A DNA stretch of 52,994 bases from Mesorhizobium mediterraneum (GCF_002284565.1 NZ_NPKI01000052.1:1-52994); one strand, 5' to 3'; shown: positions 33,568 to 43,854, counted from the first letter of the stretch. Translations and numbers: made by a program. The notes: generated from the sequence alone by a model not told the origin.

Positions 33568-34524
33568 ATGGGAGTCCTTCCCGTGGCAGCACGTACAGAG
33601 TGCTCGGTTCAGGCCCCTTCCGCAGTGGTAATGGTCCGTCCGCATGGTTTTACGGTCAATACCGAGACTGCGACCGACAATCACTTTCAAACATTGACTG
33701 CTGATGCTGGTGATCTGGCGCCTCTCGCCTATGCAGAGATCACCCGCGCCGCTTCGATGCTCCGAGATCAGGGCGTAACGGTGCATTTGTTCGAAGGCGA
33801 GGACAGGGACGCTCCGGATTCAGTGTTTCCGAACAACTGGTTTTCAACCCACGCTGGCGGTTACGTGGCGATCTACCCGATGAAAGCCTTGAGCCGCCGG
33901 CGTGAGCGACGGAGCGATATTATCGAAATGCTGAAGCGACGATATAGAGTCCAGGAAGTCATCGACTATTCTGGCCTTGAGCTGGACGGGGTCTTCTTGG
34001 AAGGTACCGGTTCGATGGTGCTCGATCATATTGATCGGGTCGCCTATGCAGTAAGATCCGAGCGCACCGATCGAATCGCACTTGAACGGTTCTGTACGCA
34101 GTTCAGTTTTGAGCCGATGGTGTTCTCGGCAAAGGACCCCAGCGGGTTCGACATCTATCATACGAACGTTCTGATGTGCGTCGCGACCGATTTTGCCATG
34201 ATCGGGCTCGACATGATTACTGACTCAGTAAGGCGGCGCGAAATCGTCCACCGGCTCGGACGCAGCGGTCGCCGGATAATCGGGCTCACAGACGCACAGA
34301 TTGGAAAGTTTGCAGGCAATGCGATCGAGCTCCTGGGCCGGAACGGTCACACCTTGGCTCTGTCGACGACCGCACTCTTGGCATTGACGACGGAACAGAT
34401 CGACATCATCGGCGAGAGCGCGCGGCTGCTGCCGCTAGCAATTCCTACGGTCGAGCTAGCAGGCGGTTCCGTGCGATGCACCATCGCCGGCGTGCACCTC
34501 ACGCCTCGGGGCGACACTCAGTAG
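33568..34524 (+). CDS. ctlX: CtlX-type citrulline hydrolase (arginine deiminase-related)
   Basis: CtlX-family enzymes, of the same fold as arginine deiminase, act on citrulline to give ornithine. The protein has the family start APSAVVMVRPHGFTVNTETATDNHFQ, then DAPDSVFPNNWFSTH, LEGTGSMVLDHIDRVAYAVRSERTD, YHTNVLMCVATDFAMI, and a C-terminal GGSVRCTIAGVHL with the likely catalytic Cys. ATG at 33568 gives 318 residues, in keeping with the family, although it has no good ribosome-binding site. An open frame extends back to 33415, overlapping arcA by 20 bp. It probably forms an operon with arcA, so that arginine could be taken to ornithine with release of ammonia. Confidence 0.87.
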   Translation: MGVLPVAARTECSVQAPSAVVMVRPHGFTVNTETATDNHFQTLTADAGDLAPLAYAEITRAASMLRDQGVTVHLFEGEDRDAPDSVFPNNWFSTHAGGYVAIYPMKALSRRRERRSDIIEMLKRRYRVQEVIDYSGLELDGVFLEGTGSMVLDHIDRVAYAVRSERTDRIALERFCTQFSFEPMVFSAKDPSGFDIYHTNVLMCVATDFAMIGLDMITDSVRRREIVHRLGRSGRRIIGLTDAQIGKFAGNAIELLGRNGHTLALSTTALLALTTEQIDIIGESARLLPLAIPTVELAGGSVRCTIAGVHLTPRGDTQ

Positions 34525-34689
34525 AGCAGGGTGTTATGTTACCTCCACCGCCAGAGGTGAACCCCTAGGGGGGCCACGATGCCCCTCTCGGGTAGCCACC
34601 GCATCTTCCGTCGTGGGCATCGACGATGTCGGCAGTCTCGCTTGCGTCCAGTGCCCGTCGACATAGGCGAGTTCACCACGAACGCCATC

Positions 34690-34995
34690 CTCTCCTTCCG
34701 CCTTTACGGCCTGGTTCGCCATCGGGAAATCGCTGCTGCAATAGGCAGCTTCCGCCTTCTCGATTCGGGATCGTTCTTCGGCGCGCTTGGCCGGGATGTT
34801 GTAGTTGAAGGCGGTGCCGCGCCTGGCATGGCTGGTCGGGAAGCCGTCGCGCAGCTCGACCGATCTGAACTTCCTGGCGAGCAAGGCCGGTCGGGCCCAG
34901 ATGTAGCCAGCATCCTTGCTCAGCATGTGCCAGATGATCGTAGCAATTTTGCGCGGAGTGGCGAAGGGCGTGATACAGGATCGTTCTTCCACTGG
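34690..34995 (-). pseudogene. IS110-family transposase C-terminal remnant
   Basis: The segment FATPRKIATIIWHMLSKDAGYIWARPALLARKFRSVELRDG resembles the end of IS110-type (DEDD) transposases. It is preceded by altered frames and followed by a tail with AEERSRIEKAEAAY. The N-terminal DEDD domain is absent. Assignment is from the C-terminal block only. Confidence 0.5.
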
Positions 34996-34999
34996 TGAT

Positions 35000-35755
35000 A
35001 CGCGCCATCGGGCGCACTGAGATATTCGGGCAAGGCATGATTGCCCACGATCCTTGACAAGATTGTACGGCGCTACGATATTGATTACGGGGAACCATAA
35101 GAAAAGAAGGCGATCCGCCGTGGGTTATATATGATCGATAAGCTGATGATGTATTTTTCACCGCAGTTCTTTCCAGAAGAGCGGTGCGAGTTCTTTATAA
35201 GATTAATTGTCACGACCCCTTTGGCAGTTTTACTTTTCGCCTTTTTTACACAAAACGCAAATCAATTCAACAAGCCGGAAACGACCCTCTCCCGCAGTAT
35301 TTCTATTGTGCTTCCGCCGCGCTGATGCAAGGTCATCTTCAATAGTTGGCTCCATGCTAAAGAGGCAGACGAGCCACTTTGCGTTACATGGACGGCGAGT
35401 CGGATTATCGACACTCGTTACTAAATGCCCTCCCCCCTTTTCCCCACTCTCGCAGAGTTGGAAGCGCAAACTCAGCGCGCAATGCGGCAATCGACGAGAT
35501 GCGCGGTCACCGTCAACTTATCGATCGACATCACGATGTCCCTCGATTTCAGTCTCTCGCAAGCGGGCGACGATCACGCTCACATCCGAGCCGCCACTCT
35601 GACCGATTAGAGAACACGATCGTAGGACCGCATCGCTCGCCCGAAAGCGGGTCGAGTATTCGGCGAAGAAGCTCCGGATCAACCAGCGCAGTACCATCGA
35701 TCTCCGCTGGACCGACCAGCCCGCGCACCAGCAAGGCCGCGACGGGAAAGGGCAG
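35000..35755. other. No gene recognised between IS110 and Tn3 remnants
   Basis: A 64-codon frame at 35131-35325 with a hydrophobic stretch and a minus-strand frame at 35549-35785 (LPFPVAALLVRGLVGPAEIDG) look faintly protein-like but match no family I know. Confidence 0.35.
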
Positions 35756-36400
35756 GCTGTATTGCGCCTCGGAAGTTTCACACATTCGAGACGGATGACA
35801 CCTACCCGGCGTTGATCAACCGCATCGGCGCGCCGATCAACACTGCGCTGATGCTTGATCACTGGGAGGATCTGGTCCATCTGGCAGCTTCGATCACGAC
35901 GCGCTCCGTCGTAACCTCGATCATCCTCAAGAAGCTCTCGGCGTCTCCAAAGGATAGTCAGCTGGCCAAGGCGCTGCGGGAACTTGGCCGGATCGAGCGA
36001 TTGCTCTTTATGATCGAATGGTATTCGAGCCCGGCATTGCGTCGGCGATGCCAGGCGGGCCTCAACAAGGGCGAGGCAGCCACACAAATTCAAACGCGCA
36101 GTCTTCTTCCATGAGCGTGGCGAAATCCGCGACGGGTCCTTCGAAAGTCAAGCATTCCGCGCCTCCGGCCTCAATCTCGTCCTCAGCGCGATCGTGCATT
36201 GGAATACGGTCTATACCGAGCGGGCCGTTACCCACTTGCGCAAAATGCACCGCGAGATTCCGGATCATCTGCTCAAGCACGTCTCGCCGCTGAGTTGGGA
36301 ACACATCAATCTGACCGGCATCTACACCTGGGATGCCGAACATCAGATGCCTAAAGGGCTCCCGGTCGCTCAGACTTCCGGCTCGGCTATGCCGCATGAA
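35756..36400 (+). pseudogene. tnpA: Tn3-family transposase TnpA, C-terminal remnant
   Basis: TYPALINRIGAPINTALMLDHWEDLVHLAASITTRSVV and ALRELGRIERLLFMIEWYSSPALRRRCQAGLNKGEA are the conserved end of Tn3-type transposases. After 36090 the frame changes, and HWNTVYTERAVTHLRKMHREIPDHLLKHVSPLSWEHINLTGIYTW finishes the protein end. The large N-terminal part is missing. At least one frameshift is present. No Tn3 inverted repeat was identified. Confidence 0.85.
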
Positions 36401-36444
36401 GTTCATGCCCCGTTCGACCTTAGCGTGTCGCTGGGAACAGTTAT

Positions 36445-38346
36445 CGCGGTAGGGATGCCCATTACTGGGCACCCCCCGCACGGAAGGACGAGCGGAATTC
36501 CCGCATCCGGCTCCTACCTTGGGTGTTTGACGGCGAAGCGTATACGCGGCCAAGGATGAAGGATCCGGGGGGGCGGGAGCCAGTCATTGGCAAGCCGTAT
36601 CATTCTCTCCCAGATCAATCGATGTCTCTGGCTCCGCCGCCGAAGCGTCTGAGCCCTGAGCCTGATGATGCGGTCGCGAAAGGCGCCGAGCGACCGAAAA
36701 TTGGTCGGTACAGCGTGATAGGCATAGTAGCCAGCAAGCACCTGCTTCAGCCATCGTCCCTGCTCTGGGATGGGCCAATGCATGCGCCGTCGCAACTCGT
36801 TCTCGACCTCCGTCAGCTTCGCCATTCTGCGGTCCCTCCGGCTTTTCCGGAGGATCTGGAACCGGCCATGCCGGGTCTTGCCGCAGATGAGCGTAAACCG
36901 AGGAAGTTGAACGTCTCCGGTTTGCCGAGCCCTTTCCTGCGGCGGGCCTGAGCCGCATAGCGGCCAAACTCGATCAGTCGGGTCTTTTCCAGATGGAGTT
37001 GCAACGCAAACTCCTGCAGCCGTTGCCGCATCATGTCCCAGAAACGCCGGGCATCGGCTTCGTGTTCGAAGCCAACCACGATTATCGTCCGCGTAGCGGA
37101 CGATAATCACGTCGCCGGTGGCCTCACGTCGTCGCCAACGATCGGCCCAAGGATCAAAGACGTAGTGCAGGTAGATATTGGAAAGTAGCGGCGAAATCAC
37201 CGATCCTTGTCCCGTTCCCCTTTCACTTACAGTAACGATTTTCCAGAACACCCGCCCTGAGCCATTTGCGGATCAGGTGGATGATGCGCCTGTCACCGAC
37301 GCGGTGCTCCACGAAACGGACCAGCCAATCCTGGCTGACGCCGTCGAAAAAGCCCGCAACGTCGGCGTCCAGAATGTAGCTCAACTTCCGCGTTTCGATT
37401 CCGACAAACAGAGCGTCCAGCGCATCATGCTGGCCGCGCTCTGGTCGGAACCCATAGCTGAACCCGAGGAAGTCTTCCTCGTAGATTTGGTTCAGCACCG
37501 TCGCCGTCGCCCTCTGGACAATCTTGTCTTCAAGGGCGGCAATTGCGATCGGTCGCTGCCGTCCGTCTGGCTTCGGTATATATACGTCCGCCGAGACGGA
37601 AGGGCACGATACACTCCCCCTTGAACCCGACTATGCAGGTCCACGATCCTTTGATCGAGGTCTGCTTCGTAGGTTCGCCACGTTTGTCCGTCCACGCCGG
37701 GGGCTGCGCTACGCTTGAGTGCGTAGAACGCCGTCCTCAGCATCTCTGGATTGATGTGATGGAAGAGAGCGGTGAACTTCTCCTTCTTCCTTTGCCTTGC
37801 AGCATTCCGTATGCGGTCCAGCGCATGGGACACACTTTCCCGGTCCTGTGCCCGGCACGTGCTTTGCTGGTCCGCATTCCCCTTGGTTCCTGCCCTTGGC
37901 TCCCCTTGCTCCCGATACTCCGGTGTTGTTCGCAAGGTTCGTTGCTACTATGGCAGGATCCGACTCCTCGAGGTCGTTCTTCACCGGATTTGGCTCCTCG
38001 CCTTCCCGATGCGGACCAGCAGTGGCATCCCACTCTGGCCAATCCCGAGGTCTCCCGGTTCCCGCGCAAGGAGCGTCCATGCATGCCAGGGTCTCAGACC
38101 ACGCCGGGTTGAATCGACACTCGCGCTGTCGCATCGATTCATATTGCCTTCCGCACACAAGACGAACGTCGGCACCCGAGAAGCGTCAATTTCGCGGTTC
38201 AATGGCTGGCCTACACGCTCCCCTGTCAACGCTTCACGCCCAGCCTCATGGCTGACCGCGCATGACTCGGGGTCAATGTGGATCGCTACTCCTTCATTGC
38301 AATGGACTTTCACCATCTACTCCCTTGCCGGTTTCTACCGGCGCAC
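36445..38346 (-). mobile_element. Decayed group II intron
   Basis: Read on the minus strand, the 5' end GTGCGCCGGTAGAAACCGGC at 38346 fits the GUGCG start of bacterial group II introns and is followed by the typical GGTGAAAGTCC segment. Near 36513 GAGCCGGATGCGGGAATTCCGC resembles domain V, although its 3' strand does not pair perfectly. A hairpin with GGGTGCCC and GGGCATCCC near 36453-36475 could be domain VI. The 3' end, about 36445, is estimated. The reverse transcriptase inside is broken, so the intron is probably immobile unless helped. Confidence 0.72.
36520..37935 (-). pseudogene. ltrA: Group II intron reverse transcriptase/maturase, broken
   Basis: Parts of an LtrA-type protein are spread over three frames. 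The first has FYALKRSAAPGVDGQTWRTYEADLDQRI (RT domain 0-1). The second has MLNQIYEEDFLGFSYGFRPERGQHDALDALFVGIE and ILDADVAGFFDGV (RT 2-3). The third has GTGQGSVISPLLSNIYLHYVFDPWADRW, then VIIVRYADD with the catalytic YADD, and a C-terminal maturase part ending in the RIRFAVKHPR tail. Breaks lie near 37560, near 37230-37250 and near 37080, after YADD. The protein cannot be made in one piece. Confidence 0.88.
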
Positions 38347-38349
38347 CTT

Positions 38350-38993
38350 GTTCCGACCCTACATGTCGCGTCCCAGTCACCCACATGCACGCAGCGCTCG
38401 GGCGCGCCACCGAGCGCGATGGACTGGCGCAGGCTCTCCAGCCAGCGGTAGCTCTCCTTCGTCTCCATCGGCACGCGCATGGGATTGATGTCCCGCTTGA
38501 GCGCGAGCGTTCCCTTTGAACTTCGTTCGTGTCCAGAACTTCGCCGCCGTCAGATCGAGGGGTGTGCCGGTGAGGGGTGACGGCCAGCTCGAATGCATCA
38601 GCACTTCGCACAAGGTCAGCACGTTGGGCTGCCCGGCCTCGTAGCGCCCGGCATTGATGGTTTTGGTGAAGCCGATTTTGCCCGGCTGCGCGCGACTGTA
38701 GAATTCGGTCGTGTCCTGCAGGATAAAGGATCGGACCTTCCGCTCGCCGCAACGCGCGCCGCGGTCGCGGCGAAATGGCCGGCGAGAACGCTATGTTCGG
38801 TCACACGCGGATTGTCAAAGAAGCGGTAGGCCGCCTTCGTCGCCGCCCAGTCGCCGCAGGCCGCCGGGATTGGCTTGCCCGGCGCTGTTGACATTTGATC
38901 CAGCCGACGGGCCGGACGCCTGTCGGGAGGGGCCGCCGCAGAAAGCTCTTCCTCCTGCCAAGCGGCTTCGCTGCTGCTGGTCTGGTCTCGCAT
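38350..38993 (-). pseudogene. IS4-family (Tn5-like) transposase, N-terminal half, frameshifted
   Basis: The start near 38993 leads into RRPARRLDQMSTAPGKPIPAACGDWAATKAAYRFFDNPRVTEHSVLAGHFAATAARVAA, the Tn5-type N-terminal domain. After a frameshift near 38740, ILQDTTEFYSRAQPGKIGFTKTINAGRYEAGQPNVLTLCEVLMHSSW continues with the DTTEF catalytic Asp region. Another shift near 38520 leads to RDINPMRVPMETKESYRWLESLRQS. The sequence stops at the 5' end of the group II intron. The second half of the transposase was not recognised on the far side. Confidence 0.78.
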
Positions 38994-39124
38994 CCGTGAC
39001 GCCTCCGTGATCCGGCGTCACGGACGGAATCACGGCAGATTCAACGGAACAATAGGCCCGCCGACAATGTGGGTAATCGAAAGCTTACGTCGTATGCTGG
39101 CAAGTCGGCCCTGCGACCCTGGTG

Positions 39125-39196
39125 CGGATTCCGACGATTTACCGGACGGCATTCCGATCAAACCGGACGCGATTCCGAGAATTAACCGGACGCGAT
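39125..39196. repeat. End repeats of an IS split by the IS3 element, left side
   Basis: Three spaced copies of a motif like ATTCCGA-N-ACCGGACG lie here. Related TGTCCGG/CGGAATC copies occur on the other side of the IS3 element at 40570-40605. IS21-type elements have several such repeats at their ends. The family is a guess. Confidence 0.5.
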
Positions 39197-39251
39197 TGGA
39201 GTGCACCCCCAGACTGAGACAAGGAAAATCGCGGTCACCTCCCGTGTACGC

Positions 39252-40113
39252 TTATGCGGCCTTTTCCATCTCTCGTCTGCGTGAATGCTTCTGTTCGTAT
39301 TCCTCCGGAGTTAGATAGTCGAGCGCCGAATGCAGCCGTTGCTGGTTGTAGATGGTATCGATGAAGGCTCCGATCCGTTTGCGCGCATCGGCCGCATCCT
39401 TGTAGGTGAGGCCTTGCACTTCTTCCTGCTTGAGCGTTTTCATGAAGCTTTCCGCCTTCGCGTTGTCATAATTCCCGACACGGCTCATGCTCGCCTGGAT
39501 ACCGTGAAGCTGCAGAAGTTCGGAGTAGGCTCCGCAGGTGTATTGGGCGGTCGGAATGATGGACGAGGCTCCCTGGTTCGGGCTGGCGGTTAGCGATGGC
39601 CATCTCGAGAGCCTCGATCGCAAGACTTGCTCTGAGATGCGTATCCAACGCCCATCCCACCACCTTGCGGCTAAACGCATCCAGGACAACTGCAAGGAAA
39701 GCAAACTCCTCAGCCAGATGCAGGAACGTGATATCGGCCACCCACAACTGGTCGAGCCCATTGAGGAGCATGCCCTTGGCAAGGTTCGGCACGACGTGCC
39801 AACCATGCCTCGAGTTCGTCGTCACAGGAACAAAGGGTCTTGCACGCAGGCACAACAGATTGTCTTCGCGCATGATCCGTAGAATGCACTTATGGTTGAC
39901 TTGCCATCCCTCGCGCCGCAGCAGGGCTGCTATCCGGCGGTAGCCGTAGTGCGCGTTGCCGAGAGCCATCTTCTGAATAAGATCGCGCAACCCTGTCTCG
40001 GCCCGCCGAGGCGCCGAATCCAGCCAATGACGGTAGTAACTCGCGCGGCTAACGCCAGCGAGCCAGCACATTCTGTCGATGTTGAATTCGCCTTGCGACA
40101 GGCCGGTCATCAT
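39252..40113 (-). pseudogene. IS3-family transposase OrfB, frameshifted
   Basis: The frame from 40113 has YGYRRIAALLRREGWQVNHKCILRIMREDNL, LDQLWVADITFLHLAEEFAFLAVVLDAFSRKVVGWAL (first Asp residues) and LVHHSDR. There the codons for the usual GIQY are partly deleted near 39555, which shifts the frame. The remainder YTCGAYSELLQLHGIQASMSRVGNYDNAKAESFMKTLKQEEVQG, with the last Glu, ends at 39252. The GNPYDNA motif has also lost its Pro. The enzyme is probably inactive. Confidence 0.85.
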
Positions 40114-40499
40114 CTTTTCGATGACTTTGAAGATCCCGTTTCGCCAGGAGCGCTGCTCCGACGATGATCTCCCTCGAAATGCCGCAAGGCTTCGCGAAAA
40201 AAATCGAGATCGAGTTGCTGCTGCCCTACTTTCTGCTCCAATTCCCTGATCCGGCGCTTGGCCTTGGTCAGCGCCTTTTCCTGAGGTGCCGGCGTGTCGA
40301 CTGTCCTCTGCAACTGCCCGGCCCCGTCAACTCCTGTTATCGATCTGGCCGGCCGGCCGCGCCGACGTCGCCACTCGTAAAGTCGTTGGCGACTGATGCC
40401 AACCTCGTCTGCCAACTTGCTGACGTTTTCGCCCGCCTCCATGCGCTGGAGAAGCTCCAGCTTTTGGTCCTCATCAATAACTCTTTGCCGTCCGGCCAT
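40110..40499 (-). CDS. IS3-family OrfA (HTH protein)
   Basis: The 129-residue protein has an HTH near the start (LLQRMEAGENVSKLADEVGISRQRLYEWRRRRGRP, 17-51) and a leucine-zipper-like coiled coil (ALTKAKRRIRELEQKVGQQQLDLDFFREALRHFEG, about 76-110). In IS3 elements OrfA is made alone or fused to OrfB by -1 frameshifting to give the transposase. The stop region overlaps orfB by four bases. It looks intact, but its OrfB partner is broken. Confidence 0.85.
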   Translation of the reverse strand: MAGRQRVIDEDQKLELLQRMEAGENVSKLADEVGISRQRLYEWRRRRGRPARSITGVDGAGQLQRTVDTPAPQEKALTKAKRRIRELEQKVGQQQLDLDFFREALRHFEGDHRRSSAPGETGSSKSSKR

Positions 40500-40697
40500 G
40501 CCCCAGTTTCCTCTCTTGCAGGGAAACTGTCCGCGATTTTCCTTGTCTCAGTCTGGGGTGCACTCCATAGGTGTCCGGTTTCGTCTCGGAATCACTGTCC
40601 GGAATCATTGGAATACGCAATCCTGGCACGCTGGTGATTAAGAGCCACTCTCCGAGGAGGCCGGAGTAGCTCTCAAGTTAGGACGGTGCTTGCCCAA

Positions 40698-42296
40698 TCA
40701 GCAGCGGCTCGTTGGCGTCGGGCAGGAGGCAGCTTGTTTCGGCGACGCTTTCTCGTAGCGCGCGATCAGTTCGCGCTTCAAAACTTTGCCGCTAGGATTG
40801 ATTGGCAGGGTTTCAAGGAATTCGTAGCGCTTGGGCCGCTTATATGAGGCGAGATCTCTGCTAGCTCGAACGTGTGCGTCGATTGTTTCCGGACGGAGGT
40901 CGGGGTCCGAACGCACCACGAAAGCAACGACGATCTGACCCCATCTCGCATCCGATAAGCCAACCACCGAAACTTCCTTTACTCCAGGACAGCGATAGAG
41001 GATTTCCTCTACCTCGCGCGGATAGATGTTCTCGCCGCCCGAGACGATCATGTCGTCGGCGCGTCCATGGAAATAGTAAAACCCGTCTTCGTCCTGGCTG
41101 AAGAGGTCGCCGGTATAGATCCAACCGGCCTTGAGCTTCTTTTGGGTTTCGGAGGGCTTATTCCAGTAGCCGGACATCCCTTGGGGCCCACGCACGATTA
41201 GCTGGCCGATCTCGCCCTGACTTACGCGCTCATCAGGAGATACCTCACGGTCCAAATTGTCGATTATTATTCGGCATTCCGAAATCAGCGTGGGTTTTCC
41301 GCAGGAACCAAGCTTGCGCAGAGCGTCTTCAGGATGCAGCACCAGCGTCAGCGAGGCTTCGGTCATCCCATAACCGTTGAATATACTCGAACAGAATTCT
41401 GCCGTGACCCGCTCCATCGTAGCCGATGAAATTGCCGCCCCGCCGGTCGTGACAAGTCTCAGCGAGGACACGTCGAACCTGGCGAAATCCGGATGGAAGA
41501 GCATCTCCTGTATCTGGGTCGGCACTGCGAATAAGGTGGTAATCCTCTCTGCAGCGATGGTGAGAAGAGTGCGTTCAGCATCATAGCGCCCTATCACCAC
41601 ATTGGTACCGCCTACCAGCAGATGCGGAATGAAGTAAGCTTGCATTCCGCCGACATGGTAGAGCGGCGCAATGTGCAGCGCACGGTCATCATGGCGCAAC
41701 GAGTATTCCATGACGCAGTTCATCGCGATGGCAATGTCGTTCGCATGGGTGTGGATCACACCTTTTGGCCGTCCGGTGGTACCTGAGGTATAGACAAGCG
41801 ACGAAATCGCATCTCTGGCTGGAACCGGCCGTGGCTCGCCCTGATCAGGCGACTGCTCGACCAGCGTGTCGAAATGGTGATGTCCCGGTGGGATGTTGCT
41901 GCAGTCGTAGGCGCAGCCGATGAAATCGTGCACCGAATGAACTTCTTCTGCGATTCTAAGGGTGCTGTCGGTAAGCGCCCGCCCGTACACCAGCACGCGC
42001 GCACCAGAGTCCCTAAGGATATAGGCGGCTTCCCCTGGCGAGAGGCGGAAGTTCATGGGTACGGCAACTGCGCCAAGAAACTGACAGGCGAAGAAAGTGG
42101 TTACCGAGTTTTCCGACGTAGACACATAGAATGCGACACGGTCACCGGGCCGAACACCAAGATCGGACAGAGCCTGGGCGAAGCGCCGAACTCGACTTAA
42201 CCACTCTCGATAAGTCCAGCGCCGATCCTCGTAGACCAAAGCTGTATGATCGGGGTATCTGTCGGCAGAAGCTTCTAGGATGCGAGCAATGTGCAT
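40698..42296 (-). CDS. Acyl-CoA ligase (AMP-forming)
   Basis: The 532-residue enzyme belongs to the adenylate-forming superfamily and makes an acyl-CoA from a free acid, ATP and CoA. The P-loop-like motif LVYTSGTTGRPKGVIHTH is at about 167-184, and the acyl-adenylate region NGYGMTEASLTLVLHPED is near 311-328. WIYTGDLFSQDEDGFYYFHGRADDMIVSGGENIYPREVEE follows, and the C-terminal catalytic Lys is in NPSGKVLKREL near 508. The substrate cannot be named. It may be a medium-chain, aromatic or carnitine-type acid. It is the second gene after an acyl-CoA dehydrogenase, 15 bp downstream, so both act on the same compound. Confidence 0.9.
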   Translation of the reverse strand: MHIARILEASADRYPDHTALVYEDRRWTYREWLSRVRRFAQALSDLGVRPGDRVAFYVSTSENSVTTFFACQFLGAVAVPMNFRLSPGEAAYILRDSGARVLVYGRALTDSTLRIAEEVHSVHDFIGCAYDCSNIPPGHHHFDTLVEQSPDQGEPRPVPARDAISSLVYTSGTTGRPKGVIHTHANDIAIAMNCVMEYSLRHDDRALHIAPLYHVGGMQAYFIPHLLVGGTNVVIGRYDAERTLLTIAAERITTLFAVPTQIQEMLFHPDFARFDVSSLRLVTTGGAAISSATMERVTAEFCSSIFNGYGMTEASLTLVLHPEDALRKLGSCGKPTLISECRIIIDNLDREVSPDERVSQGEIGQLIVRGPQGMSGYWNKPSETQKKLKAGWIYTGDLFSQDEDGFYYFHGRADDMIVSGGENIYPREVEEILYRCPGVKEVSVVGLSDARWGQIVVAFVVRSDPDLRPETIDAHVRASRDLASYKRPKRYEFLETLPINPSGKVLKRELIARYEKASPKQAASCPTPTSRC

Positions 42297-42311
42297 ATCG
42301 CCTCGACCCGA

Positions 42312-43502
42312 TTAGAGATTGAGCCGGATCGATGGCAGCTCTCGCGCTGCGATGAGGTACTTGCACATCTCAGAGGTGCCACCGACGATCGGCAGCGTAC
42401 GAGCGTCACGGTATAATTGTTCGGCTTTGCCGTATTGGCGTGTCACGCCATCACCGCCGAGAATTTGAACCGTACGGTCCGCGCAGAAAACAGCTGTTTC
42501 GGTGGCAACCAGTTTGGCTTGACTAGCCTCACGCATAAGATCTTTGCCATCGATCCCGGAATCGTACATTTTGGCCGCTCGATGCGTTAGCAGTTCGGCC
42601 GCGTCGATTTTCCAGCTCATCTGCGCAATCATGTCCCAGATCAACTGCTTCTGACCAAGCTTTTGGCCGAAACTGACCCGTGCCTGTGCGTGCTGAGACG
42701 CGATTTCGAAGGCGGCGCGCGCCACGCCCAAACCGGAACCGCCAAGGATCACCCGTTCGAAATTGAAAGCGCAAAGCATTATATTGAAACCGCAATTCAC
42801 CTCGCCCAACAAGTTCTCCTCGGGCACGCGCACCTCATCCATCGCGACTTCGCCGACGATTGATCCGCGTCGCCCCATGAAGTCGTACAGCCTTGGGAAG
42901 CTCATACCCTTGACGCCTGCGGGAATCAGAACCGCCGTTAAACCTTTTTGGGGGGGTACGTAGGGATCGGTAACACCCCAGACGATATAGACGTCTGCCT
43001 TTGAGGCGTTGGAAACGTAACGCTTAAGGCCGGATACTACCCATTCGCTGGTTCCTTCATCGAAGCGGATCCTAGTCTCCATGCCCGCGCTATCCGAGCC
43101 AACTGTGGGCTCGGTCATGCAAATTGATCCTAAGGATTGACCCTCAAGAATTGGCATCAGGTAGCGCTCGCGCAAAGCCTCTTGGGCAAATCGGTGGATG
43201 GGGTACGCACAGGACAATGCGGTGGCAACGGTGGTCTCGAAGGCGTAGTTCAGGAAGGCCGCTTCCTCAGAAACGATTACCGCATGAGTAAGGCCCGGCT
43301 TCGGCAACGCACCGCGATAGAGATCCGGAAACATCAGCTTCAAGTAACCGGTCTCGCCTAAGGCGCCGATGATCGCAAGTTGAGCGCCGAAATCCTGATC
43401 ACGCTCAATTGCATCAACTTTCGGTGCAAGCTCACGTGACATGAAGGCGCGCACTTCTGCGCGAAATGAGCGATCCTCCTCCGCTAAAAAAAAATCACGC
43501 AT
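42312..43502 (-). CDS. Acyl-CoA dehydrogenase
   Basis: The 396-residue flavoprotein oxidises or reduces acyl-CoA thioesters at the alpha-beta bond. It has the three usual parts: an N-terminal helical domain, a beta domain with ICMTEPTVGSDSAGMETRI (about 132-150) that contacts FAD and substrate, and a C-terminal helical domain with QILGGDGVTRQYGKAEQLYRDARTLPIVGGTSEMCKYLIA. The last block has GGTSEM where many relatives have a GT-E pattern. It precedes the acyl-CoA ligase in the operon. No electron-transfer flavoprotein gene is nearby. The start ATG has only a weak ribosome-binding site. Confidence 0.9.
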   Translation of the reverse strand: MRDFFLAEEDRSFRAEVRAFMSRELAPKVDAIERDQDFGAQLAIIGALGETGYLKLMFPDLYRGALPKPGLTHAVIVSEEAAFLNYAFETTVATALSCAYPIHRFAQEALRERYLMPILEGQSLGSICMTEPTVGSDSAGMETRIRFDEGTSEWVVSGLKRYVSNASKADVYIVWGVTDPYVPPQKGLTAVLIPAGVKGMSFPRLYDFMGRRGSIVGEVAMDEVRVPEENLLGEVNCGFNIMLCAFNFERVILGGSGLGVARAAFEIASQHAQARVSFGQKLGQKQLIWDMIAQMSWKIDAAELLTHRAAKMYDSGIDGKDLMREASQAKLVATETAVFCADRTVQILGGDGVTRQYGKAEQLYRDARTLPIVGGTSEMCKYLIAARELPSIRLNL

Positions 43503-43854
43503 CGGTCACAGTCTCACAAAAACCCACCAGCAACGGCGGCGCAGCGGTGGCTTGCAGTCTTCCGAAATGATCAGAAGGATGATGTGCTAACAAAGGTGAT
43601 GTTCCATAGTTCATAGAGTTGCTCGCCGATAACTTACTCTCACAAGCACGACCGAGGGGATCGATACGGCTTGCCCGCATCGTAGATCGCCGTCATGGCT
43701 GTTATTCGGCTTCGTCAGTTCCTTGCACAAATCCGTCATGCGATAAGGCCTGTCACGACGAAGCTTGGATGGAGGACGCCGCCCGCAATGCCGATCGCGG
43801 ATGCGGCAGCAGCGATCTTGGTTTGGGTTTGCCGCAATTTTGCTGCTGCGCCTG
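43503..43854. other. Intergenic region without a recognised gene
   Basis: It separates two minus-strand operons. The promoter of the dehydrogenase-ligase operon should lie here, but no sigma-54 site or strong -35/-10 pair stood out. The ABC-transporter operon ends at its high-coordinate side without a clear terminator. Confidence 0.45.

Larger units (their letters stand above)
39197..40567 (-). mobile_element. IS3-family insertion sequence
   Basis: Terminal inverted repeats start TGGAGTGCACCCC at both ends and extend about 38 bp (39197-39235 and 40530-40567), with one extra C on the left side. Two overlapping genes orfA and orfB lie between. No clear target duplication is seen, and flanking DNA on both sides has TGTCCGG/CCGGACG repeats of another IS. 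Confidence 0.88.
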
